Shown: positions 11,794 to 22,325 of the stretch, piece by piece
Position numbering within the stretch: the stretch's first letter is position 1
Layout of the letters: every line of letters starts with the position of its first letter
NCBI RefSeq assembly: GCF_016859285.1
Contig: NC_053404.1
Coordinates: forward strand, 16,817,105 to 16,881,104
DNA: 64,000 nucleotides
DNA from: Xiphias gladius
Lineage: Eukaryota > Chordata > Actinopteri > Istiophoriformes > Xiphiidae
Direction of reading: 5' to 3'
Position numbers and translations under genes: made by a program
Notes under the pieces: model-generated
Told to the model about the DNA's origin: nothing
What the model saw: the letters and a program-made list of their open reading frames with translations, nothing else
The model's database searches: none

Positions 11794-14700
11794 CTGACCG
11801 AGTAGAGACAGAGCCGAGAAAGACCACAGTGAGTCAACAAAGCAACGAGCCGCATTTTCTGGAAAAACGGTGAGTCTTACAACTGGATATTCTAAGTGGT
11901 CTCTCACCAGTCATGAGGTGCACAGTTGCACGGGTAGCCAAGGCACATAGGGGTGGCACGCTAGGTGTCCTGAAGGGTCTTTTAGGTGGTGATGGCTGTC
12001 CCTGGGAGGCACGGGGGTCTTCTTGCTGTGCAGCTCTTTGAAGACGCTCCACTGCAGCCAGGCCTGCAGCCTCCGGCGCCACCCGACCCCCTGCATCCTC
12101 AGGCTCAGCTGGGTCTTCTGCTGGACCCTCCCTGAAACACACACACACACAACTGTCTTTCACACATATACTGCATTTTAATATAAACATAAAATATTTC
12201 ACGGTCGAATTATGTGAGTACAGCCACGTATACTGCACTCTAAAATTTTTTGTTTGGCCAGTATTTCAATTTATGACCACATACCTGCTAAACTAATGAC
12301 ATTCTCATCAGCCTCAGCTGTGCTTCATCAAATATCAGCCTTTTAACAAACTAAACTAAGATGGCGAACAAGGTAAACACTTGTTTAGCATCAACATGTC
12401 AGCATACTGACATTAGTGTTTAGATCAAAACATCACTGTGCCTAGATACAGCCTCACAGAGCCGGTAGCATGGTTGTAGACTGTCAGTCTTGTTATGGAA
12501 TTCGTTGGACTAACATTACAACCCTTTATTTTCCACCAGAGTTGAATTTTGTCAGGGCCACACCCCTGGTGCAGTAGTGCTTTTAGGAGGATACATTACA
12601 ACTAGCTGCAACACAATTTAAAATCTGTCCTAGTATATATTTTTTAATTTAACTGTATTCCATAAATCATTAAAATTCTTACATTACATTAGTGCCACTC
12701 TGTCTAGACACCCACCTGAGTCGATTGCCTTGCTCTGGCCAGTGGTGTCTAGGCTCAAATCCTCCTCGAAACCTGTTCTCAGGAAAGAAAGGCAGCCTTG
12801 GCATTCCTGTGAAAATCACACAAGTGACAACTGTAATTCATAAGGATATTTTAATACCACCAACCATAAACTAAAAAGAGTCGGTGACATTAAAATTAGC
12901 CCAATAAGTCCATGCAAGTCACAAGCCTGTTAGTATAAAATCCCACGAGCCATTTTACTGTCTTTGCAGTAAAAAAATTGCAATTTTAAATCCCATACCT
13001 CTAATCAGCATCTTTTGTTCTGGATCTCTGATTCTCTTATGACTAGCTTCGACTGTGAATAAGCTATTTTCACTCTTTTTCACAACCACATGCTCTCAAA
13101 GTGCGAATATGATTGGCTGTCCGGCGGTGAGCTTTTAGCGAACTCAGTTCTCACTGGTGGGACTCAGCAGTTCTGACCCTGTGTACTGTATGTTTGACAT
13201 AAAGGGGCATTCACCTACAATTTTCCTAATCCTAATCTTTCTTACATATGACCTACATTACTAGGGCAGTCAGTCTAATGTTCTGTACATTGGGAAACTA
13301 ATGCAATGTACAGTATGAAACTGAATGAAAGTTACTCCACGAGCTGGAAGTGAGGAGCCAGGATCATCTCTTTCTGACATGAGAGAACAAAAAGTTCTAT
13401 GTGGATGAAAAAAATTGGAAACACATGGAAACATGAAGAGGGGAGGAGAAAGGGGAGGAAAAAAAAAAGCACAATGTAGGTCAAGGGAGGGATGAAGTGG
13501 CCGCAACAACCCCAGACAAACGGAGCAGTACCGTTAAGCATGTGAGGTGGTTCTTCTTCTCCTTCTTGTTCCTCCTCATCTTCCTCTATGCCAGCAGCTT
13601 CCTCGGCATTACCAGGAACCAACCTCTGACCTCGCCCTGTTGAGCACCAGATATGTCATCCAGTGACTAAACAGCTATCTAAATAATGTGTAAGTAATAA
13701 TCCACTTTCTTGTTTGTTGAAGTAATTGAGCAGATAGTGCAAACTGGGAAGAGCTATAATGTTCCAGAAGAAAGAGTCACCTAAGGTTGTGCTAATAAAC
13801 AATGTTGGGTGACTCAAAGTAAGAGCACTTCTATGGCCTGGAGGGTAATTAAACCCTCCCAGTTGAATCATCAGTACAAAGATTGAACAACAGCCTAAGA
13901 AAATATGTGTTCTTTGGTAAAAAGTCAAAAGGTACAAGCCTGTTTGCATTACAACGTATGGCGAGAAGTTAAGTACAACTCCCAATTGGCAAGAAACATT
14001 CAATCATTGAGTTTAAAATTCAGGGAATTTTACTCGCTAATTGCGATTGGAAGCCAAACTATATATTTATGAGGAAAACTGAAAACACAATCTGCATCTG
14101 GAATTAATTCACTGTCAGAATATGGGTCAATTTTGGAAGAATTCAGCAACTATGGCACCATGTTTTGTTCCCGACGCAACAGTGAAGCGTGTTGAATTTG
14201 CTACTGCTCTGATTCACTGCAAAGGTGGCGGAGGTATTGTAGTATTTAGAGACATTAAATAATTAAAATGGCTGGTCATAACTTAAGCTTATAGAATCAT
14301 TACATTGTCTGGGAAACTTTGATGTTTCTATGTTAAATAATATTGAGGATTTAATTAGAAGAAAAATATGAAAAATACTTCCAGAACCAGCAGGTCCTCC
14401 ACTTTCTGTTTTTCTACATGACTAATACACAACAAAGAAGCTTTGATGAAAAAAAAAACATTTGTGAGGCACAACAGAAAATCTGATTGTAAATTTTAAT
14501 ATCCAAGGCGTTTTTTTTTGTTTGTTTGTTTTTTAAAAACAAAAATTAAACTGAAATTAAAAAAATTAATTTTTTAAAAATGTCTTACTTACCCCAGAAG
14601 TGAGACGGCCCAGACAGTGAAGGAGCAACTCCGGGGATCCCCGCATAATTCGCTGCCTCTTCCCACAGCTGGTTGGGTAGTGGAGGGGGTAGAAAAGGGT

Positions 14701-17286
14701 CCTGTCCCCCTGCCCCCTCCTGGACAGGGATATGAGGCTGAGGAGGCAAAGCACATGGAGATGTCTCATTGTTTCCTGCTAGTGATGGATCTGCAGGACT
14801 CGGTGGATCCTGAGGTGTTTCTGGAGGAGTGGTCTGAATGCACAGTGCAGCGTTGGGTGTGAGGCCAAGAGAGCGCAGTGAGCAAGCAAGCTCTGCCTCC
14901 CCAAAGCGTTTCCGAGGGAAACCCTGAAGGAGAGAAAAGGAGGGTAGGGAGGGGTGACGGCCGGTGATGTGCTCCATGACGCTGCGCAGAGGGGCATCAG
15001 CTGGGAAGCGTTCACGTATTGACTCACCAGATGGCAACCGAATCTGCAGCAAAACACAAAAAAATTAGTTTTAAACAACTACAATTCTTTAATTTGACTG
15101 TTTATAATTCTCAAGCACGCAATCAGAACAAAAGAAAAGGTTTTTCATAGCCTCACCATGAGGACGCAGTTGTTGTCAACATTTGTCTGAATCTTTCCCC
15201 CAAGCTTCTGCCCTTGGCCACTGGGAGGAGACGTCTCTGTGGCAGCGCTGGTCTGGATCTTCTCCTGCAAGCTCCTCCGATCCTCGGCTATCCGCTTTAA
15301 CACCAATTCGCGCTCCTGTCAGTACAAAACACATAAGACGAGATGTTCTCTTCTCAGATTAGGAATCAGACACTTGGCTTAAAAGATGCTGTTCTCCATG
15401 CAATGACAAACAAATTGCCAGTCCAGCTGAGTTAGCACTGTTTGGTACCAGAGGTCCTTCTTTTCACTTCTGCTGACCTGTTTCTTTTGTCTTCTCTCAG
15501 CTCTGGCTTCCTGAGCGACACGTTGTCTTTCTTGCTCTTCAAAGTCACTCTTGTCTTGTTTGATGCGCGACTCAACTGGTAGTGGTTCGGGGGACAGGGT
15601 GCAGGATTGTGACGGTCTCAGCACCAATGAAGGGCAAACTGTTAAAGTCAGAGACAGTCTAATGAGATAAGTTTGCATACTAAACCAATCCCTTTCTTTT
15701 GGCCACTTTCAATAGTCCATTGATATGATAGCAAAGTTATATTTATAGGATATTACAATTATGGAATATACTGACATATCACACTATATTTAAAAGCAAA
15801 CAGTCTTTACAAGGCTAAATAACTACAAAGCATTTCCTTAACCGAACTCCAGATCTTGTCCGATTGATGCACTGAAATAAGCAAACAACTCTGATACTGT
15901 ATAGTCAAAACTTCTTGGTGCCATACCTCTACTTTCAGTGGGAGATGTATGTGACTCTGAAGTGCTTGCTGCCTCTTTGGGTGGGTTGAAAGCAGAAAAT
16001 GCTGTTTCAACTGGCTGTGATGACTGCTTGACCAACCTGTGCCTTGGATACTGACCCTGTAAGAGCCTATTAACATATGATAGAGGGACACAGCATTTAC
16101 TGAAGGGTGTTGTCTTTTGGAAATGAAAAGGACGTTACTGAACGGTAATAGCCACATGGAACTGAGAGAAAGTGCTGGATCAACTCACCACTCAGCTGCC
16201 TCTGGCACAGAAAAGTGCCCTGCCTGCACGGCCGCCTGGATCTGTTCCTCTGTGAAACCCATCTCACTGAGGACGAGGAATAACTCCCCAATTGTCTGCA
16301 AAACAAAATTAAACACAGACCACTGAGCAGCTCTCTAAAAAAAAAAAAAAAAACACAAAACAAAAAAAACCCTGTAAACAATGGTTGACCAAACTACCTT
16401 TGTGGCTGTTTCCCCCTAATCAGTGATTGCAAAAACAAAGGCTTACTGCAGTACAGTTTATGTGGCTCATAATGTCTTCATTACTTCAATAACATTCAAA
16501 GGGACTTTTTCAGTATAGCCTAACGACTAAGCTTTCTTTAGGGTTACCTTAGGTTTTCAACTGTTTAATGGTAATTAAGAATTTTACAGCTGTCTATCTA
16601 CTACTGCATTTATATAACTATTTAAATTTGCTGTTGCTGTTATTCAATATGTTACTATTATTTTATGAGGTAGCTCTGCTTTGATTAATGTCTGACAACT
16701 GTGAGTAAACTGGGTTTTTATAATAGACATTTTAAAATTATTAATAACAATGTTAATTTATAACTGCTTTACAATAGACGTTGGTGAGAACATTTAGTTG
16801 TTGCCTTTAGCCTTAACTCATGTGAATATTATCGCCCAATAACCATTAGCTGTGTTTTAGCGTGGACTACAGCTTGATATATTTATTTCTTTTTGTTCGT
16901 CCTTCAGTAAACACCACTGGGGCTGACCTGCAGCTTCGCCTTTAAACTCTCCAATTCTAAGTTAATGTGGGTTCATGAAGTTTTCAGTAGCTGGTTAGCC
17001 CGTGTCAGGGTAAATACATTAATTCGCAGTAATGTCAGCGATTTTTAACTAAACAAAAAAAGATAACAGGCTGACCTACAGCTAACGCCGGGTATGTTGT
17101 TGTGTCTTTGGTACAGTGAGAGCTGTCAGCAAACAATATTAGCATGACGGCTAACAGTTAGCTGAGGGAAAACGATGGCGAGGCTAAAGCGAAAGCAGCT
17201 AGCAAGCTAATGTTTTTGTGCAGTACAGGGTCATGCCAAAGGCAGGTAGGTAATTTGCATCTTACCAGAGACGCGGCCGAACTCAT
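9278..17286 (-). CDS. UBA-like/UBX-domain protein with C-terminal leucine-rich repeats (17 exons)
   Basis: Minus-strand exons, high to low: 17266-17286, 16189-16295, 15927-16036, 15478-15638, 15157-15315, 14593-15043, 13532-13636, 12716-12806, 11908-12131, 11551-11793, 11348-11446, 10928-11121, 10608-10782, 10369-10525, 10082-10235, 9570-9681, 9278-9453. They sum to 2739 nt, with every junction in frame: 912 residues. Domains in order: UBA-like (about 9-47, MGFTEEQIQAAV and PEAAEWLVK), charged coiled coil (about 100-165), UBX (about 187-260), proline-rich then acidic linker (260-480), about 14 leucine-rich repeats (about 490-890) and the acidic end SDEEWEAQ. The first half resembles UBXN1-type p97/VCP cofactors, so a cytosolic ubiquitin-p97 adaptor role is inferred, with the repeats offering a partner surface. 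The start ATG sits in a 7-codon first exon in a CpG-rich region. I know no mammalian protein with this order, so no symbol is given. Confidence 0.88.
12245..12500 (+). repeat. dispersed repeat family B, copy in an intron
   Basis: It shares aaactaatgacattctcatc followed by agcctcagctgt, then gcctcacagagcc and a terminal gtcagtcttgtt, with the copy at 33490-33870 in the same order. It lies in intron 8 of the minus-strand gene. Confidence 0.6.
14593..15043 (-). other. exon 6: UBX domain plus proline-rich linker
   Basis: The exon begins IRLPSGESIRERFPAD and holds a full ubiquitin-like UBX fold of about 74 residues (187-260). The R-L-P start of strand 1 and the loop GFPRKRF carry the arginine and FPR signature that contact the p97/VCP N domain in characterised UBX proteins. 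After GLTPNAALCIQ the exon continues about 75 residues of Pro/Gln/Ser-rich sequence likely to be disordered. Confidence 0.85.
16189..16295 (-). other. exon 2: UBA-like domain
   Basis: It encodes residues 8-43, starting TIGELFLVLSEMGFTEEQ. The MGF loop, a second helix (QIQAAVQAG) and a third helix (VPEAAEWL, completed by exon 3) follow the three-helix UBA layout, whose known role is binding ubiquitin. The donor is TG/gtgagt; exon 3 must start at 16036 (cacag/gttggt on the minus strand) to give AEWLVKQ. An acceptor about 20 nt upstream would shift the frame. Confidence 0.7.
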
Positions 17287-17420
17287 ACCGTTGTTTCAGC
17301 TTTACTGTAGAAAAAAACAAAGTGAAAGTGATGTTATTTAACTACTTTGATGACTTCCTGGATGGTTCTGCAGCGCAGCCTGCTATGCTAGCCACACTGA
17401 CCTCTCCCCCTTGGACTTGA
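17287..17420 (-). promoter_or_regulatory. probable promoter and 5' UTR of the UBA-UBX-LRR gene
   Basis: It lies directly upstream of the minus-strand start codon (17284-17286). CpG dinucleotides are enriched across about 17080-17400. No TATA box is visible at a sensible distance, which fits a CpG-type, broadly expressed promoter. The exact start cannot be placed. Confidence 0.4.
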
Positions 17421-17532
17421 AGATTGACGGATTATCAACAATGAACCAGCCTATAAACACTGCGGAGAGCCCAGACTTTCTACACTGAGGCAGCGTTGCA
17501 CAAATCGGATCTGCTTCTCAATGACAGACAGG

Positions 17533-17556
17533 CCCCAACCCCAACCCCAACCCCAA
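17533..17556 (+). repeat. short (CCCCAA)4 hexamer tract
   Basis: Four perfect tandem ccccaa units. The hexamer differs from the vertebrate telomere unit (CCCTAA) at one base; the tract is too short to be telomeric. Confidence 0.9.
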
Positions 17557-17742
17557 CCGCTGCCTTGCCAATAACCTTAATCATCTATGACCAAACACAT
17601 CCATGTAAACTGTGGCAACTGCCTTTGTTTTCGCACAGTTTAGCAGTAAATACTGCCTGACACACTAATCCGAGGGTGAGAGTGAAAGCCAAAGGGAAAC
17701 CTTTCCAAACTTTAGGCAGATTATTTCAAAATTAAACCACAG

Positions 17743-17776
17743 AGAAAGAAAGAAAGAAAGAAAGAAGGAAAGAAAA
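17743..17776 (+). repeat. (GAAA)n microsatellite
   Basis: Purine-only tract of about five gaaa units with one aagg interruption, upstream of the UBA-UBX-LRR promoter. Confidence 0.85.
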
Positions 17777-17955
17777 GGAACGACTGTGTTGATTATCATA
17801 TTTAATAAATATAACTTCTGGCTTCAGTAGCAGTACGCTACCAATAGGGGTCAGTCTTAGTGCATACTGATGTGACCTTTTGCATTATGCATGCTGCAAA
17901 GGACTGGATTAGCAAAATATAAAACTTTATTGGCCCAGCCAACTTTGGCAGCCTA

Positions 17956-18456
17956 CAGTACCGTGCAAAAGTTCTAGGAACTAACAGTAAGGTGAGGTTA
18001 CTTTCAAAAAGAATGCCATGAAGAGTTTTTCTTTATTAACTGACTTCATACAAAGTGCAAAAAAACAGACAAAAACTAAATCGATATTTGTTGTGACCAC
18101 CCTTTGCCTTTAAAACAGCACCAGTTCCTGGCAAGTAGGTTGTTCCAAGCATCCGGGAGAACTTGCCACAGTTCTTCTGTGGATTTAGGCTGTCTCAGTG
18201 TCTTCTGTCTCTTCATGTGATCCCAGGCTGACTCCACGATGTTGAGATCTGGGCTCTGCGGAGGCCAGACGATCTGCTGCAGGACTCCTTGTTCTTCTTG
18301 TCGCTGTAGATAATTCTTTATGACGTTGGCTGTATGTTTTGGATCGTTGTCATGCGTCAGAATGAATTTGGGACCAATCAGAAGCCTCCCTGATGGCACT
18401 GCATGATGGATAAGAAACTAATTATCAAAGATGCCTAAAACCTTTGCACAGTACTG
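17956..18456 (-). mobile_element. Tc1/mariner-like element, internally deleted
   Basis: The left end reads cagtaccgtgcaaaagttct and the right end, read on the minus strand, cagtactgtgcaaaggtttt: matching terminal inverted repeats about 500 bp apart. A TA flanks the left end; the right flank is CA, a likely mutated TA target duplication. Only the 3' part of the transposase is left, so the element is non-autonomous. Full-length Tc1-like elements are about 1.3-1.6 kb. Confidence 0.8.
18076..18399 (-). pseudogene. C-terminal fragment of a Tc1-like transposase
   Basis: The minus-strand frame contains HDNDPKHTA and WPPQSPDLNIVESAWDHMK, the hallmarks of the DDE catalytic region of Tc1-like transposases, including the second Asp (DND) and third acidic residue (NIVE). 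The DNA-binding N-terminus and first catalytic Asp are absent, because the frame begins almost at the right inverted repeat. It is therefore inactive as an enzyme. Confidence 0.85.
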
Positions 18457-19492
18457 CACATACACATGTAAAACTGGGTGGATGGTTTATATAAGCAACC
18501 GAGAAAAGATCACTTCCTCATAAAATGGAAGATTCTACGTGTATCATCATGATTCCATCTGTCAAAATGGGAAATTTGTTATAGTATATTTTAAATTTCT
18601 ACTGAAAGAACCTGGTAAATCCTTTTGCAATGCTGTTACACAAATAGTCATTGCAAGCATAGTAGGTGATACCATGAGTAATAAAAAATGCAAAAAATGT
18701 ATCCCATTAGCAGTCCAAGAGTCGCTGGAATGATTTACTGGGTATTGGTTTCACCCGTGCTTTTCCTGCTATGACAAGTCAAAATATCTGTACGGTTTTT
18801 CTATGCTAGATCATTACGCAGTCCCAGATTTGGTGTGTGTGTGGCAATATTGGCGTAAGTTGCGGTGGGGACCTAAAAGCAGGACACAGAGGGACAGTAA
18901 GTAAGAAAAGAAAAAAAAAAAGAAAAAAAGAAGGCGGTTCACTTGGTATGCGTTCAAACACAAGCTTGGCAGTACATAGGCATTCAGCAAGGGAGGGTAA
19001 GTCCAAAAAGGAAGCAGGCAGATAAAAAACCAAAAACAGGTGAGGCTATGAAGCACACTAGCCAGTCTGTTTTGTGACAAAGAGTGTGAGCTGATGGACT
19101 GATTTATATACTAAGTGACTAATTATGGGGGCTGAGGTGGGCCTGCAGGTGATTTTGTCTGCTGGCTACAGAGCAGCAGGAAAGGTTGAGAACCACTACT
19201 GGTCGGGGAGGAGAACGACAGGGCCAGGGATGGCGTGAATAATGTTAAACGTGTATAAAATATGAACCCATGACGGTGTGATGATTGGATTAAATATATT
19301 ACTTTACAGATATGCAACATATAAGCCGTTTTCCACACCCTTTTCCAGACATCTTCAAGATCAGGTAATAAAGCAGGATCCACCTTAAGGCTTCAACACC
19401 ACTGGATATTGCACAACTCACCAGTTGACATTTAGTCAGCCAGGAGGTCTGGTGACCTGAGGCAGTTGCCTGTGGCCTACATTTCATTAGTC

Positions 19493-19493
<1 letters not shown>

Positions 19494-19528
<35 letters not shown>
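19494..19528 (+). repeat. (GAT)n microsatellite
   Basis: About eleven consecutive gat/atg units, immediately followed by a family A fragment beginning ctgcaactaagaattatttt. Confidence 0.9.
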
Positions 19529-19690
19529 CTGCAACTAAGAATTATTTTTATCGTCAGTGAATAAGTCATTTAATTAATGAATCTAACTTCTGTTCTAAGA
19601 AAAACAAATTCTCACATTAGAGGAGGTGAAACCAGGGAATCTTTGGCAATGACTAATCGTTTAATCGACGAATTGTTTCAGCGCTAATGA
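19528..19690 (+). repeat. dispersed repeat family A, two terminal fragments
   Basis: The left part (ctgcaactaagaattatttt, then tatcgtcagtgaataagtc) and the right part (actaatcgtttaatcgacga, inverted sense) match the ends of family A. The internal section carrying the gtcttgttttgtcc motif is missing. Confidence 0.45.
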
Positions 19691-20081
19691 TGATGACAGT
19701 GATCACAATGCATATGAGAACCTGCCAGTGCTCCAGTCTGACTCTCTTTCTGACTTTTCACTTACACAGCTGACAACTGTGTAAACTCACCACTGTGAAC
19801 GAGTCATCCTCATTTTGAAACCAGTTTGGGTTTTTTTTTTTTTTTTTTTTTTTTTAAAGCTGCCTCTTATCTGTCATTACGCAGTGCCGTTATGATTATC
19901 TTTATATTAGGGGCCATGGGCAATATAACGGAACACGCCCTCCCCCAGCCCTTCATCAGAAATATGAATCATCATTTACGCAGGCGCAGCAACTTCTGTG
20001 TGGAGGCAACGGTAAGTGAGTAACAGAAATGATCAGAGGAACACCGGAATTCGATTGATGCTACTTTCAAAATAAAGGCAC

Positions 20082-20121
<40 letters not shown>

Positions 20122-20125
20122 TATA
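20082..20125 (+). repeat. (TA)n microsatellite
   Basis: Nearly perfect alternating ta of about 44 bp with one g interruption, able to form a hairpin. Confidence 0.9.
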
Positions 20126-20189
20126 AATAAAAGTATGTATGTTTTGGTATATTATATCTTATAAGATCATCATTGAATATAACACAACG

Positions 20190-20990
20190 GTAAATGTAGT
20201 CACCCATTACCACTACATTTACTGGAGTACTGTACTTAAGTACAATTTGGATGTACTTGTTTTTTACTCGAATATTTTGGTTTTCTGTTACTTTACCCTT
20301 GTACTCCTACTACATATATCTTAAAGCTGTGGTTGCTTTTCAAATTAAGATTTGAATATCAAGGTTTTTATAAGATTTTACATTAAAAATCAAATGATAC
20401 GCTCATGAAATACAACACTTTGTTAAAGATTAAATCAGGGGTTTCCAGCCATTTTGACATGAATTGCTGGCAGTTCAACTAAAGAAACCCTCTACGCTTC
20501 TCTAATGGTTTCATTTCAGTAACTCTAAATTTCACATCAAAGGGAAAGATAAGCGAAAAGTATAAAAAATGAAAAGAAATATGTGTGTCAGATCTTTGTT
20601 GAACTTTGTTCCATTATTCATCTCACGACCCCTCAGATTTATCTGGTGACCTGTTTGGGGGGGGGGGACCCCTAGATGTTGGAACCACTGGAATAAATTA
20701 TCTGGCTGTAAATAAAATAGTTAAAACTAGCTACACATCAGCAGTTACATCAGTATCAACAATCTAATAATGTCAGATAGAATCAGATATCAGTCACAGG
20801 GGGCATTTTACTATGGAATGAGTACTTTTAATTTTGACGCTCTACATTTTGTTGATAATACGTCCGTACTTTTAATTAAGTAGGATTTTAAATGCAGGAC
20901 CTTTAGTTGTTATGGAGTATTTTGAAAATGCGGCATCGGTACTTTTACCTGAGTAAAAGATCCGAGTACTTCCCCCACCGCAGATTCCGC
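20190..20990 (-). repeat. dispersed repeat family C, long copy
   Basis: The two ends carry inverted tracts rich in the palindrome-like unit acttaagt/acttgagtaaaag: the left part has ctggagtactgtacttaagt and the right part acttttacctgagtaaaaga with a final ttcccccaccgc. The centre has ctcacgacccctcagattta and gacccctagatgttgg, the reverse of the copy at 42500-42960. Its length (about 800 bp), inverted ends and lack of frames fit a non-autonomous DNA transposon. Confidence 0.6.
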
Positions 20991-20999
20991 CCGTCACGA

Positions 21000-21358
21000 A
21001 AAGCGTTTTAATTTGAATTTTTTTTCCCGGATGGAAAAATGTTTTTATTGTACCGCATTGACAGCGGTTTAGCAAGTCATTCAGAGAGACTTTGAGGTGA
21101 GTACCAGGCACCGGTGAGTAAATAAGACATAATCCGTGTGTTGTTGTAAGCCTCATGAGGATTTTTCGCCTTATGAAAACGCGTTTTTGCTTTGAACCGG
21201 CGTTATTCTGAGGGTCGTTAGCTGGTCTTGGCTGCTGGCTTACTTTCCTGGCAGTGACAGCCACTGTGACTGCCACACATGCATGGATGTATCCGCTGCT
21301 GCTGCTGCTGCTGCTGCGGGTGGACGACTTCGCTTTGTTTTTTCGGCTTGTTAACCAG
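21000..21358 (+). promoter_or_regulatory. slc4a2: candidate slc4a2 promoter and non-coding first exon
   Basis: Just after the family C repeat the sequence becomes CpG-richer and non-repetitive. It includes a (GCT)n run at 21295-21317 and ends in a consensus donor, ttaaccag/gtaata, at 21358/21359. The first coding exon of slc4a2 has its own acceptor at 34420-34421, so at least one upstream exon must exist and this is one candidate. A second candidate start is the TATA-containing block at 21760-21960. Confidence 0.3.
21295..21317 (+). repeat. (GCT)n trinucleotide repeat
   Basis: Seven to eight gct units inside the candidate first exon of slc4a2. If transcribed, it would be a short CUG tract in the 5' UTR. 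Confidence 0.85.
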
Positions 21359-21759
21359 GTAATACACAGGAGGGGAAAAAAATAAGCAGTGGAAATACGT
21401 CCGGACTTGTGGTTAAAGCCTCCCTGAATTCTCCTCCGACTCAATTTAAGAAGGAGTTTTACCAACCTAGCAAGCTAGCGGTTACTGCTTCCGACAGCAG
21501 ATGGGTGTTTAAAAAAAAAAAAAAAAAATCTGATTGTCATGGTTGAGTTAGTCTACATCAAAGGTCAGTGTCGTTATTTTTTCTTCTTCTTCTTCTTCTT
21601 TTGTTTCTTATGTCTTCAATTACTAAACGACACATTCAACAAGGCAATGGGGAGACCCTCGGGGGGGGTGTGGTCAGCTTTACTCATTGATTCGTCATTT
21701 ATTCATTGCTCACTGCAATGAATGAGCCGTCTTGCGTGTCTTTTTTTTATTTCTCAGGT

Positions 21760-21960
21760 CGCGGGGTGGCATGAGTATAAAGACCTGCCATCGGAAAAGT
21801 ATAAATATGAAAGCGAATCCCGTGCGTATACTTGTGTGCAGCCTGCAGAGTGGGGACAGCGACAATAGCGGCATATTAATCAACAAATTGCCTCAGCAGT
21901 AGGCGAAAGCTACCGTAAAAACTCACGGATTGTCGAGTCTCTCAAGGAGGAATCCCCAAC
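21760..21960 (+). promoter_or_regulatory. candidate TATA-type promoter
   Basis: A TATA-like motif, tataaata, at 21800-21807 sits in a CpG-richer block (gtcgcggggtgg upstream; gaatcccgtgcgtat and gcgacaatagcgg downstream). A start near 21830 would be at the usual distance. Orientation toward slc4a2 fits, but no donor as good as the one at 21358 follows closely. Alternative: chance in AT-rich DNA. Confidence 0.25.
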
Positions 21961-22002
21961 GTTTCGTCCCATTTTAGTTATGCGTGGAGCAGCGACGACT
22001 AG

Positions 22003-22325
22003 TCCGTCGATCGATTAGTTGCTTGGCAGAAAATTAAGCGGCAACTATTTAGCGGCTAATCAATTCATGATTCTTAGTATTTAAAAAAAAGGCAAATTCT
22101 TTGGCTTCATCTTCTGAAATGTGTATGTTTTCTGGTTTTCGTCTTCTGTCGCTATAAACTGAATATCTTTGGAATTTGGGCATTGATGATGTGCGCACTG
22201 GGAATTTGTGATAGGCTTTTTTTTTTTTTTTTTTCCATTTTCTGACATTTTATAGACAAACGACTAATCAATAAAATAATCAACAGATTACATGATAATG
22301 AATATAATTGTTAGTTACAGCCCTA
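22003..22325 (-). repeat. dispersed repeat family A, full-length copy
   Basis: On the minus strand it starts agggctgtaactaacaatta and ttcattatc, continues through taatcgtttgtctata, aaaatgtcagaaaatgg and accagaaaacatac, and ends in taatcgatcgacggac. The two ends are AT-rich, roughly inverted taatcgatt-type tracts, giving an element of about 320 bp. Confidence 0.65.

Larger units (their letters stand above)
18457..20080. other. intergenic DNA, repeat-rich, no gene found
   Basis: The stretch lies between the Tc1-like relic and the TA microsatellite. It contains an A/G-rich tract near 18905-18930, a (GAT)n microsatellite, fragments of repeat family A and a poly-T run near 19830-19855. Sequence around 18850-19150 has the feel of an old interspersed repeat, but I cannot name it. 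No open frame shows coding character. Confidence 0.5.

Noticed and set aside
11911..12150. 79-codon minus-strand frame overlapping a real exon
   Set aside because: It is an alternative frame of exon 9 of the UBA-UBX-LRR gene; only the other frame joins both neighbours in phase.
12711..12780. tRNA-like ggctcaaatcctcc
   Set aside because: It lies in coding exon 8 of the UBA-UBX-LRR gene and has no complementary acceptor stem.
15807..16157. 116-codon minus-strand frame over exon 3 of the UBA-UBX-LRR gene
   Set aside because: This frame would follow from an acceptor about 20 nt upstream (cttacag/ggtcag). It gives a peptide unlike the family and fails to join exon 4 in phase, whereas the gttggt start gives AEWLVKQ.
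17533..17556. Possible interstitial telomere sequence
   Set aside because: The unit is CCCCAA, not the vertebrate CCCTAA, and there are only four copies.
20872..21465. 197-codon minus-strand open frame
   Set aside because: It starts in repeat family C DNA and runs across its boundary into unique sequence. It has runs from the GCT tract and no domain or splice partner.
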